The notes below the pieces were generated by a model that was given only the letters and a program-made list of their open reading frames with translations, made no database searches and was not told the origin of the DNA. A stretch of DNA of 5,678 nt. It comes from Armatimonadota bacterium (GTDB lineage: Bacteria > Armatimonadota > Armatimonadia > Armatimonadales > Armatimonadaceae). The stretch's first letter is position 1. The number at the start of each line of letters is the position of its first letter. A program made the position numbers and the translations under genes. The stretch spans positions 1-5,678 of the forward strand of contig JACMIS010000443.1 of NCBI GenBank assembly GCA_014381035.1, given 5' to 3'. Below, one piece after another: positions 1-5,105 of this stretch.

Positions 1-976
1 ACTGGGTGTTACCCGCTTGCTCGAAGCCGTAGCAGACGAAAACGCCGGTCAGGAACATCGCACTCATCGCGGCGAGAAGTGCCCAACCCTGTTTCACGTT
101 GCCGACCATCTTGCCGAACGTGTAGGTCAGACCCGCCGGTATCAGAAAGATGGACAGCATCTGAATGAAGTTGACGAACGGGTTGGGGTTCTCGAACGGA
201 TGGGAGGAGTTCGCGTTGAAGAACCCGCCGCCGTTCGTGCCGAGCATCTTGATCGCTTCCTGCGACGCGACCGGTCCCTGCGCGATTTTCTGCGTCGCCC
301 CCTCGATGGTGGTTACTTCCGTATACGGCAGGAAGTTTTGCGGCACCCCTTGTGCGACCAGGAAAAGCGCGTACACGAGGCAGATCGGCAGGAGTACATA
401 TAGCGTGGCGCGGGTGGCGTCCACGTAGAAGTTGCCGATACCGTTCGGGCGCATGTCCTTTGCCCCGACTTCCTGAGGGGCGTTTTTCGCCACGAAACCG
501 CGCACCAGGGCGATGGCGACCGCGATACCCGTCGCCGCACTCATCCAGTTGTGCGTGGCGAGTGCCACCATGTTGGAAAAGTAGGAGAGCGTGTAGTCCG
601 GCGCGTAGGACTGCCAGTTGGTGTTCGAGGTGAACGATGCCGCCGTATTAAACGCGAGATCGGCGGGCATCTGTTTCGGACCGAAGTCTTGCGGATTGAG
701 TGGCAGCGAGCCTTGTAAGCGGAGCAGGATGTACGTCATTAACATGCCGACGATGCTGAAGGCGAGCATGGAGAACGCATAGGTCGTCCACCGCTGGCTG
801 TCGTCTTCGCGCACCCCGAACAGTTTGTACAGTCCCCGTTCGACGGGACCGAGCACGGGCGTCAAGAACGTCCGTTCCCCGGTGAATACGCGAGCCATGT
901 AGGTTCCGAGCGGCTTCACCGTGAGTAGCAGAATGCCGAAGAACAGCAGTATCTGCAAAATTCCGTTGAATGTCAT
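1..976 (-). CDS. kdpA: KdpA, K+-translocating subunit of the KdpFABC ATPase (3' end outside window)
   Basis: KdpA is the channel-like inner-membrane subunit of the high-affinity K+ pump KdpFABC. It selects K+ and works with the P-type ATPase subunit KdpB. The window holds the first 325 codons; family members are about 560-590 residues, so the C-terminal 40% or so runs past position 1. Seen directly: a hydrophobic N-terminus (3-20) ending in [11 protein letters not shown], the first selectivity-filter loop TSNTNWQSY (116-124), and the second, [19 protein letters not shown] (246-264). Both are hallmark KdpA motifs. Several further membrane spans are visible (68-87, 140-160, 190-210, 270-290, 299-318). 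The start is the ATG at 976, preceded by TTTAGGAAAAATCT, which supplies an AGGA Shine-Dalgarno. It lies 9 bp after the kdpF stop, so translation is probably linked. No frameshift or lost filter residue is visible. The identification is secure. Confidence 0.97.
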   Translation of the reverse strand, partial: MTFNGILQILLFFGILLLTVKPLGTYMARVFTGERTFLTPVLGPVERGLYKLFGVREDDSQRWTTYAFSMLAFSIVGMLMTYILLRLQGSLPLNPQDFGPKQMPADLAFNTAASFTSNTNWQSYAPDYTLSYFSNMVALATHNWMSAATGIAVAIALVRGFVAKNAPQEVGAKDMRPNGIGNFYVDATRATLYVLLPICLVYALFLVAQGVPQNFLPYTEVTTIEGATQKIAQGPVASQEAIKMLGTNGGGFFNANSSHPFENPNPFVNFIQMLSIFLIPAGLTYTFGKMVGNVKQGWALLAAMSAMFLTGVFVCYGFEQAGNTQ

Positions 977-985
977 AGATTTTTC

Positions 986-1069
986 CTAAAAACGCTCCGG
1001 TTGCAGCAGGGCATACATCAGGTATGCCAGCAGAGCGAGCGCAAGTACGCCGATAACGATGTATTCCAT
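986..1069 (-). CDS. kdpF: KdpF, small stabilising subunit of the Kdp ATPase
   Basis: This is a 27-residue single-span membrane protein starting MEYIVIGVLALALLAYLMYA and ending in QPERF. KdpF proteins are about 25-30 residues, have one hydrophobic helix, and end in a short polar tail typically containing xxPExF. In the E. coli complex KdpF sits against KdpA and stabilises the assembly. Length, helix, C-terminal LLQPERF and position directly before kdpA all fit. The ATG at 1067-1069 follows AGGGGAAACCG, a good Shine-Dalgarno. The gene ends 9 bp before kdpA and begins 17 bp after the preceding small ORF. Genes this short are often missed by automatic annotation. Confidence 0.93.
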   Translation of the reverse strand: MEYIVIGVLALALLAYLMYALLQPERF

Positions 1070-1086
1070 CGGTTTCCCCTTTACGA

Positions 1087-1170
1087 TTACAGTTTGTTGC
1101 AGACACGGGTGTACCCCGCCGCAAGCCCGAAAAATAGCACGGTCAGTCCGATCAGTAGAACGTCAAGCAT
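1087..1170 (-). CDS. 27-residue membrane miniprotein upstream of kdpF
   Basis: This short ORF encodes MLDVLLIGLTVLFFGLAAGY, then TRVCNKL and a stop. It is a single hydrophobic helix (about residues 3-20) followed by a short basic tail with one cysteine. The ATG is preceded by AAAGGATACTGCC, a clear Shine-Dalgarno with normal spacing. The ORF lies 11 bp after one gene and 17 bp before kdpF, so it reads as an operon member. From memory, similar tiny proteins (an aliphatic/FF helix followed by a short tail with a Cys and a terminal [KR]L) are often found just upstream of kdpF in other bacteria, usually unannotated. No function is established to my knowledge. An accessory or regulatory subunit of KdpFABC, comparable in size to KdpF, is inference. 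It is not simply a second KdpF, because it lacks the PExF tail. Confidence 0.75.
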   Translation of the reverse strand: MLDVLLIGLTVLFFGLAAGYTRVCNKL

Positions 1171-1181
1171 GGCAGTATCCT

Positions 1182-1379
1182 TTAGTGTTTGATGTATTTG
1201 TGGAACGCGGCACTCGTCACGATGCGTTCAAAAATCCAGTCGCTCCCTTTGAAGCGTATTTTGTTCGGCGCGAACTGCTTTTCTTCGCGCACCGAGCACG
1301 CATGGCATTCGGCAACCATCACATACAGTAGCGACAGCAAGAACATGAACCCGAATGCCTGTGCGAAAAGTGTAAACAT
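1182..1379 (-). CDS. 65-residue single-span membrane protein of unknown function heading the kdp cluster
   Basis: The protein begins MFTLFAQAFGFMFLLSLLYV, one transmembrane helix to about residue 23. An ECHAC segment follows (CxxC at C25/C28 with H26 between), then a charged soluble tail (29-65) rich in Lys, Arg and aromatic residues and ending FHKYIKH. I do not recognise a family. I chose the ATG at 1379 because GAAGGAAAATACG precedes it with good spacing. The longer in-frame TTG start at 1418 has no ribosome-binding site and would lie next to the U-tract of the upstream hairpin. The gene stops 11 bp before the next ORF, so it is most likely the first gene of the kdp operon. The CxxC next to the membrane face could bind metal or form a disulfide; that is inference. 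Real coding is supported by its Shine-Dalgarno, tight spacing and membrane-protein-like composition. Confidence 0.7.
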   Translation of the reverse strand: MFTLFAQAFGFMFLLSLLYVMVAECHACSVREEKQFAPNKIRFKGSDWIFERIVTSAAFHKYIKH

Positions 1380-1415
1380 CGTATTTTCCTTCGTAACTTC
1401 ACCGAGACGCCCAAA

Positions 1416-1500
1416 CAAAAAAAGAGGCCAAAGGGGCGGGTGCTGTATCGCTACGGAAACTTCCGTTTCCGACGATCTGGCACCGCGAACCTTTGGCCTC
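1416..1500 (-). ncRNA. Long structured hairpin with U-tract: terminator or kdp-leader attenuator
   Basis: Read on the minus strand, GAGGCCAAAGG (1500-1490) pairs perfectly with CCTTTGGCCTC (1434-1424), giving an 11-bp stem followed at once by seven U (1423-1417). The intervening 55 nt fold further: GGTGC with GCACC, AUCG with CGAU, and a terminal 7-bp stem CGGAAAC/GUUUCCG closed by GGAA, a GNRA-type tetraloop. The GNRA loop exists only in the minus-strand RNA, which supports that direction. The plain reading is an intrinsic terminator for the DUF2294 gene. However, only 37 nt separate the U-tract from the next start codon, and I see no promoter there. The kdp transcript may therefore have to pass through the hairpin, which would make it an attenuator or riboswitch expression platform. 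I cannot match it to a known riboswitch class. Confidence 0.7.
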
Positions 1501-1613
1501 CTTCGCGACTGGCAACGCTGTTACAACAACGCCGCCCTTCGATATTGGCAACCAAACCGGAAAATCGCCTGTCGTGATTTCCCGGTCACACACGTTATTC
1601 TTTTGTTCGATGT

Positions 1614-2021
1614 TCAGGAACGCCTGGGCGCGATCCCCGATAGCCTGTCTACATCCTGACGGAGCAGACGCTTTTCCACGTCTAACGACAGCACGTATAC
1701 TTCGACCTGCTCTGCCGCGCCGACTTCCAGGTCGTAGTAACTGCGCACGACCGCGCAACCCGCGATCTGCGCGACAATCCCTTCGATCTCGCTCCGGTTG
1801 ATGCTGCGCAGTTCCTGCCGCGCACTTTTGATCAGCCGCCGTCCCTCGTCCGAAACCGCGAGGTGCGCCTCGGTGGGGGTGAAGATCCCGGCGCACCGCA
1901 CCACGATCAAATCACCGAGCAGGTGCGCCCGAACGTCGGTCGCGCCGCGCCCTTGCTGTTCCCGCTGGAATCGTACGACCGCGTTCGCTACTTCGGATTC
2001 GATGCTACCTTTCGTCGCCAC
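1614..2021 (-). CDS. DUF2294 (MpsC-like) family protein
   Basis: This is a 135-residue soluble protein. The family signature is clear: an N-terminal helix KGSIESEVANAVVRFQREQQ, then GRGATDVRAHLLGDLIVVR (25-43), CAGIFTPTEAHLA (44-55), a helix with EGRRLIKSARQELRS (59-73), and a C-terminal strand pair containing YYDLEVGAAEQVEVYVLSL (96-114). Pfam PF10057, formerly DUF2294, is named MpsC after a proposed role with Na+-translocating, membrane-potential-generating systems; its biochemical activity is unclear. Family length is about 115-130 residues, so this copy is complete. The GTG at 2021 is the best start: homology begins directly after it and no ATG lies in frame upstream. Its Shine-Dalgarno is weak (GGGG about 14 nt before), so the start is less certain than the family. 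The position beside a K+ pump operon suggests a role in ion or membrane-energy homeostasis, which is inference. Confidence 0.85.
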   Translation of the reverse strand: MATKGSIESEVANAVVRFQREQQGRGATDVRAHLLGDLIVVRCAGIFTPTEAHLAVSDEGRRLIKSARQELRSINRSEIEGIVAQIAGCAVVRSYYDLEVGAAEQVEVYVLSLDVEKRLLRQDVDRLSGIAPRRS

Positions 2022-2038
2022 GCTGAATACACTACCCC

Positions 2039-2097
2039 AAAAATGAAAAAAGCCAGCACGACCTCGGGGCAACGCGCTCGCCCGTCGGGGTGCTGAC
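2039..2097 (-). terminator. Terminator-like hairpin in the leader of the DUF2294 gene
   Basis: On the minus strand GTCAGCAC (2097-2090) pairs with GTGCTGGC (2059-2052), 8 bp with one G-U. An inner stem is formed by GAC..GGGC (2086-2080) with GCCC..GTC (2070-2060). U6 (2051-2046) follows immediately, with a second U5 at 2043-2039. No gene lies just upstream on this strand, so the element is either an attenuator in the 5' leader of the DUF2294 gene, whose start is about 18 nt beyond it, or the terminator of a short independent RNA. Confidence 0.6.
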
Positions 2098-2168
2098 CTA
2101 CAGTCTGCCCTGAACCAAGTGGTCTTACCCACTCTGTCCCTTGCTTCTGTCAACCAGTTCTATAAAAA

Positions 2169-2196
2169 ATAATACCACAGCCCTACAGGTTCGCAA
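2169..2196 (-). promoter_or_regulatory. Candidate sigma-70 promoter for the DUF2294 leader
   Basis: On the minus strand TTGCGA (2196-2191), a 16-bp spacer, then TATTAT (2174-2169) preceded by TGG, which gives an extended -10. Predicted transcription start is near 2161, giving a leader of about 140 nt before the GTG at 2021. An alternative perfect -35 TTGACA lies at 2153-2148, but it has no good -10 at 16-18 bp. Confidence 0.5.
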
Positions 2197-2222
2197 CATC
2201 CGCGATGAAATATTTCTTTCTT

Positions 2223-2481
2223 TTTTGTCCTTCCCGGACGGGGGCAACCACGCGTTGCATCGTTGGACCCGCGGTGCTGGGTCTACGTCAGGCTTCGCGC
2301 GTTCCGGGTTAGCCCTTGCTGTTTTCCCGCGAAATAATCGTTATAGGTTGTAAACCGGAGTGTGTGAAACGAGAACGATGAATTAGCGGGGAAGGACCGA
2401 ACCAGAACAACCAACCATAATCACAGCACCGCAGGTGAAACCGATCCAACGATGCGTTGGCGCCGTCCGCGAAGGACAAAA
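2223..2481. repeat. Imperfect long inverted repeat, two arms of about 57 bp (MITE- or BIME-like)
   Basis: Arm 1 is 2223-2279 and arm 2 is 2481-2424 read on the opposite strand. Three blocks match in the same order. TTTTGTCCTTCxCGGACGG (2223-2241 against 2481-2463) has one mismatch. GCATCGTTGGA (2257-2267 against 2455-2445) is identical. GCGGTGCTG (2271-2279 against 2432-2424) is identical. Indels of a few bases separate the blocks. Further inward CCCGCGAAATAATCGTT (2326-2342) partly matches the complement of 2373-2389, so the symmetry may extend to the centre near 2352. Each arm can also form small hairpins itself (for instance the complement-paired CCAACG and CGTTGG of 2446-2460). There is no ORF inside. 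A non-autonomous mobile element or a REP-like palindromic pair fits; the family is unknown to me. Confidence 0.6.
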
Positions 2482-2509
2482 CAAGAAAAAGGAAAGGAAA
2501 GAGAACCTC

Positions 2510-3973
2510 TTATCCCGCGAGTGTTTTCACGTTCATGACCGGAAAGCCATTGACTCCCAGACCGGTCGGGGCACCGTTCCCCATGTTCGCCGAGACCGAC
2601 TTCACCATCTCCTCGATGTACTCGTACTTTTCCTTGTCGCCGTCGTAGAGCCATTCGTTGAGAGCTTCGGCGTCCACATCGCCGCGATCCCGCTCCCACA
2701 GTTTGCGAGCGATCCCGCGTTCACACTTCGTGATCAGTTCGTCCGCGCTGTGAATATCGGCTTGCAATGACGTTCGGCGGTCCCAGAGTTGCTTGCCCTC
2801 GTCGCCGTCCGAGCGGTCGAAGAAAAAGCACCACGTGTAGAACAGATGGTAAACCGTGCTGTTGATACTCTCCCACGGCACCGACGGGCGATTCTCCTCG
2901 AACCAGAGGTGCAACCGGTCTTTCGCTTCCTTGAGTGAAAGATCGTTGTTTTCCGGGTCGGCGAAAAGATCGTACATGACGCGGATGATCTGGTGCCGCT
3001 CCGCCGACGGCACATAGCGGAAGTTATTATCGCGGAGCCACAGCCGGAGCCGTTCGCCCGAAGACATCAGGTGCGGCGCGACCGTGGTATACACCGGGTT
3101 CGATTCGAGCGGCGCGAACGGTTGCGGGCTGGAAACGGCGGAGTAGCGCGACAACGCGGCACCATCACTACGCGGCATTCCCGCTCCATTCATGCCGTTC
3201 GTCGCCGGTGGTAGCAGAGTTGCTTCCAGACCGCCTTCCAATCGCCCTTTCGGCGCGACCGTCACATCGCCGATGGCGGGTTTGTGCAGGTCAATGATGT
3301 CGCCGTGCGCGCGCAGGAACTCCAGAAAGGACGTATGCCCCGCCCGCGTTTCGTCGAACATCGGGTCGATCTTGCGCATCGTGGTTTTCAGTGCGGAGCC
3401 GGGCACCGGGCGGTTCCCGAGCGCGGCGAGCCCTTTCGCCAGCAGTGCTACCTGATCCATCGGCGTCGCGGGGATCGAGCGTTCGGGCAGTTCCGTGTTG
3501 TCCGCGCCGTGCAGGTCGTCGTAGTAGCAGAAGCGGTCACAGGCTTTCGCGAGATAGGTCGAAGTATTCGAGCGTACCCCCACCCCGACCACGTAGCGTC
3601 CGGTTTCGCGCAGTTTGAGCACCAGCGGCGTGAAGTCCGAGTCGCCGGAAACCAGCGCGACGTGTGTGATATCCGACTGCCGGAGTACCACGTCCATCAC
3701 ATCAATCGCAATCTTAATATCCGCGCCGTTCTTGCCTTTATACGTCAGGGAAAAAGTCTGAATCGGTTCGGTCGCATTGTCCAATAGGTCGGAGCGATAA
3801 TCCTTAAAAACGCCCCAGTCCGCATATGCCCGTTTTAATACAATCCGTCCCTCGGTAACCTTGCCGATCTCCTCAAAGATCCGGCGCAGTTCCACCCGTT
3901 CATTCACAAAATAATCGTCAACCGCTCGCTTAATATTCTCAAAATCAACGAAAACTGCCACTCTGTTTTCCAT
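2510..3973 (-). CDS. NYN-domain (PIN-like) ribonuclease-type protein with OST-HTH domain
   Basis: This is a 487-residue protein with no signal peptide or membrane span. Residues 4-150 are a NYN domain of the LabA type. The acidic residues expected for a metal-dependent nuclease site are present: D10 in VAVFVDFENI, D85 and D91 in NGADIKIAIDVMD, and D111/D113 in LVSGDSDFTPLV. Residues about 171-243 (from PMDQVALLAKGLAAL to VTVAPKG) look like an OST-HTH/LOTUS winged helix, a module thought to bind RNA and often attached to NYN domains. A low-complexity Ala/Gly/Pro/Ser linker follows (244-300). The C-terminal segment (301-460), mostly helical and rich in Trp, Tyr and Asp, I cannot assign. The likely role is RNA cleavage or RNA-bound regulation in the cytoplasm; the substrate is unknown. 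The start is the ATG at 3973, with GGTGGAAAG about 9 nt upstream. The gene stands alone with its own promoter. Confidence 0.9.
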   Translation of the reverse strand: MENRVAVFVDFENIKRAVDDYFVNERVELRRIFEEIGKVTEGRIVLKRAYADWGVFKDYRSDLLDNATEPIQTFSLTYKGKNGADIKIAIDVMDVVLRQSDITHVALVSGDSDFTPLVLKLRETGRYVVGVGVRSNTSTYLAKACDRFCYYDDLHGADNTELPERSIPATPMDQVALLAKGLAALGNRPVPGSALKTTMRKIDPMFDETRAGHTSFLEFLRAHGDIIDLHKPAIGDVTVAPKGRLEGGLEATLLPPATNGMNGAGMPRSDGAALSRYSAVSSPQPFAPLESNPVYTTVAPHLMSSGERLRLWLRDNNFRYVPSAERHQIIRVMYDLFADPENNDLSLKEAKDRLHLWFEENRPSVPWESINSTVYHLFYTWCFFFDRSDGDEGKQLWDRRTSLQADIHSADELITKCERGIARKLWERDRGDVDAEALNEWLYDGDKEKYEYIEEMVKSVSANMGNGAPTGLGVNGFPVMNVKTLAG

Positions 3974-3995
3974 ATATATTTACTTTCCACCCGAA

Positions 3996-4023
3996 ATAAT
4001 AGTGTGATATTCGGTGTTCTCAA
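3996..4023 (-). promoter_or_regulatory. Candidate sigma-70 promoter of the NYN gene
   Basis: On the minus strand TTGAGA (4023-4018), a 16-bp spacer, then TATTAT (4001-3996). Predicted start of transcription is near 3989, leaving a 5' leader of about 16 nt that carries the GGAAAG ribosome-binding site. Both hexamers are close to consensus and the position relative to the ATG is right. Confidence 0.6.
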
Positions 4024-4048
4024 GCATCACCTCGCCGTACCTTGAGAA
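4017..4048. promoter_or_regulatory. Perfect 8-bp inverted repeat overlapping the NYN promoter -35
   Basis: TTCTCAAG (4017-4024) and CTTGAGAA (4041-4048) are exact inverted repeats separated by 16 bp. The left half covers the -35 hexamer of the NYN promoter. Half-site centres are 24 bp apart, a little over two helical turns, so a dimeric repressor or an activator bound on one DNA face is possible. As RNA it would form an 8-bp stem with a 16-nt loop and no U-tract, so it is a poor terminator. Confidence 0.4.
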
Positions 4049-4211
4049 TCAACCCGATTACCAGCCCGCCCATCGCCAGGACTCCCAGCAGTTACGGCAA
4101 AAAAACAGATAAAACTTTCGCACAACGACATTGAAGTAAAAAAGAACGCACTTCGTCGTCCGATTTAGGTTCCCGTGTGGCGGCGTAATGGTCGGTGTCG
4201 TACCGATTAAT
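4020..4211 (-). pseudogene. Possible remnant of a small membrane-protein gene, split by one in-frame stop
   Basis: One minus-strand frame is open from 4211 to 4095 (39 codons, including DTDHYAATREPKSDDEVRSF and ending AKVLSVFLP). It meets a TAA at 4094-4092, then continues open for 23 codons as LLGVLAMGGLVIGLILKV plus RRGDA before TGA at 4022-4020. If the TAA is ignored, the product has a polar region, one strong hydrophobic helix and a basic tail, as expected of a small membrane protein. There is no ATG with a ribosome-binding site, only an internal ATG giving 17 residues. It may be a degraded gene or chance. Confidence 0.2.
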
Positions 4212-4395
4212 CTAAAACCTGTGTTTCGCCGCGAAAGAACGGTTCGCGCCGCTTCGCTACAGAAACGGTTTCGACAAATAAAATCCGGAGACGCTGGTAT
4301 CGCTCCGTAGTAGACACGCGGCGTACTATATGTTATCACCTGAATCACGCGGGAGAGCCAGACGCCGGTTTTGACCGGCTCCCACTTTTCCGTGG
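4024..4395. other. Gene-poor spacer between the DUF2306-like and NYN genes
   Basis: There is no convincing complete gene on either strand. On the minus strand an ATG at 4399 overlaps the DUF2306 stop (ATGA) and opens a 113-codon frame to 4058, but it lacks a Shine-Dalgarno and its composition looks random (CRNRFCSEAA, FFCRNCWESW), so I do not call it. Two small palindromes occur: GAAACGGTTTC (4262-4272) and TTTCGCCGCGAAA (about 4224-4236). The segment 4090-4180 is clearly more AT-rich than the flanking genes, with a T7 run on the minus strand at 4105-4099. Confidence 0.5.
4364..4379 (-). terminator. Stem-loop after the DUF2306-like gene
   Basis: GCCGGT (4379-4374 on the minus strand), loop CAAA, ACCGGC (4369-4364): a perfect 6-bp GC-rich hairpin 17 nt after the TGA. 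GGGA/TCCC just outside (4383-4380 with 4354-4351) can extend it with an internal loop. No U-tract follows, so this would be a non-canonical terminator or an mRNA 3'-end stabiliser. Confidence 0.4.
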
Positions 4396-5070
4396 TCATC
4401 GTTTGGCAGCCGGATTTCTCCACTTGCGGTAATAGCGGTTCGCGACAAACAGAAGAATCGGCGTGCCGATCACCGCCGGGGCGATCTGTGTCCAGACGCC
4501 CGGCACCCCTTCCGGCGCGACGTTCGCGGTGAAAGCGCACCAGACGGCGATGTAGGCTCCGCTGATTTTGGTCAAATGCTCGAAAACGTGCAGCGATTGT
4601 AGCGGCAGACGGACACCGGGGAGCGCGAAACGCCACAGGTCGTACCCGGCGGCGACCACGGCGAAGGCTAACAGTCCCAGGACCGCGCCCGCATCTTCGC
4701 CGAGAACACCGATGCGGTGCCAGTACGCGGCGAGCACCGTGACGGACAGAACCGCGCCTGCCGCCAACCAGTCCAGGGGGCTTGCGGGTGCAGGTCGGGA
4801 GACGATCCCCCGGTGGCGTTCCAGAACACGGGTGCCGGAAAAACCGAAATAGAACGAAAGCACCGACAGCGCGAAAAAGAAGGGTTGGAAGCGGAAGCAA
4901 AGCAGTACGCCCGCCGTGACCGCCGAAACCGCAAGTGCGCGGATGAAGACCCTGCCCGCGACGCGGTGCCACCGCCCACCCTTGGGTTTCATGAGGGCCG
5001 ATGCTGCCCCCGCCCCTAGGCAGAACACCCCGGCGATAACGTGAACCGTGGTCAGCACGGACAAAAGCAT
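4396..5070 (-). CDS. DUF2306-like seven-helix membrane protein
   Basis: This is a 224-residue integral membrane protein of unknown biochemical function. About seven hydrophobic spans are visible: 1-26, 40-58, 63-80, 99-117, 127-148, 168-184 and 195-212, with a basic C-terminus NRYYRKWRNPAAKR. Conserved-looking polar positions are H10 in helix 1 (TTVHVIAG), the loop KPKGGRWHRVAGRVF (28-42, including H35), and H161/H165 in LHVFEHLTKISGAYIAVW. A His in the first helix followed by a KG..WH...G loop is typical of DUF2306 and related predicted membrane proteins, some of which are suspected to bind haem or quinone; that activity is not established. The ATG at 5070 has only a weak ribosome-binding site. 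It begins 35 bp after the LivM stop, so co-transcription is likely although a functional link is not obvious. The family assignment is moderately sure. Confidence 0.7.
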   Translation of the reverse strand: MLLSVLTTVHVIAGVFCLGAGAASALMKPKGGRWHRVAGRVFIRALAVSAVTAGVLLCFRFQPFFFALSVLSFYFGFSGTRVLERHRGIVSRPAPASPLDWLAAGAVLSVTVLAAYWHRIGVLGEDAGAVLGLLAFAVVAAGYDLWRFALPGVRLPLQSLHVFEHLTKISGAYIAVWCAFTANVAPEGVPGVWTQIAPAVIGTPILLFVANRYYRKWRNPAAKR

Positions 5071-5087
5071 GGCGACTCGTTTCTACG

Positions 5088-5102
5088 GGGGGTGAAACCC
5101 CC
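5088..5102 (-). other. Short G/C hairpin between livM and the DUF2306-like gene
   Basis: On the minus strand GGGGG, loop TTTCA, CCCCC, lying 3 bp after the LivM stop. Without a U-tract it is unlikely to be a full terminator. It may protect the upstream message or partly uncouple the two genes. Confidence 0.3.
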
Positions 5103-5105
5103 GAA

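Larger units (their letters stand above)
2154..2509. other. Gene-free stretch between the NYN gene and the DUF2294 leader
   Basis: No ORF here has a ribosome-binding site or a recognisable product. The stretch holds the inverted-repeat element, the promoter at 2169-2196, and a polypyrimidine tract on the minus strand right after the NYN stop (2509-2482, CT-rich with short T runs). I see no standard terminator for the NYN gene; the hairpin at 2446-2460 lacks a U-tract. Confidence 0.6.

Noticed and set aside
165..633. Plus-strand open frames across the kdpA region
   Set aside because: They are antisense shadows of kdpA, whose selectivity-filter motifs read clearly on the minus strand.
1380..1418. 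Longer start (TTG at 1418) for the 65-residue ORF
   Set aside because: No ribosome-binding site, and it abuts the U-tract; the ATG at 1379 has AAGGA at good spacing.
1420..2100. A shared CAGCACC(C) string in both leader hairpins suggesting one RNA family
   Set aside because: The match is 7-8 nt and sits at different places in the two folds; too short to claim common origin.
2022..2153. N-terminal extension of the DUF2294 protein from a TTG at 2153
   Set aside because: It would translate the leader hairpin and U-tract, starts on a TTG inside a -35-like sequence, and adds residues absent from the family.
3284..3787. 167-codon plus-strand frame opposite the NYN gene
   Set aside because: Arg/Val-rich shadow of a well-supported minus-strand gene; no recognisable domain.
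4058..4972. 304-codon open frame on the minus strand
   Set aside because: Most of it is the alternate frame of the DUF2306-like gene. Its upstream part is Arg/Pro/Cys-rich with no domain, no Shine-Dalgarno and no known family.
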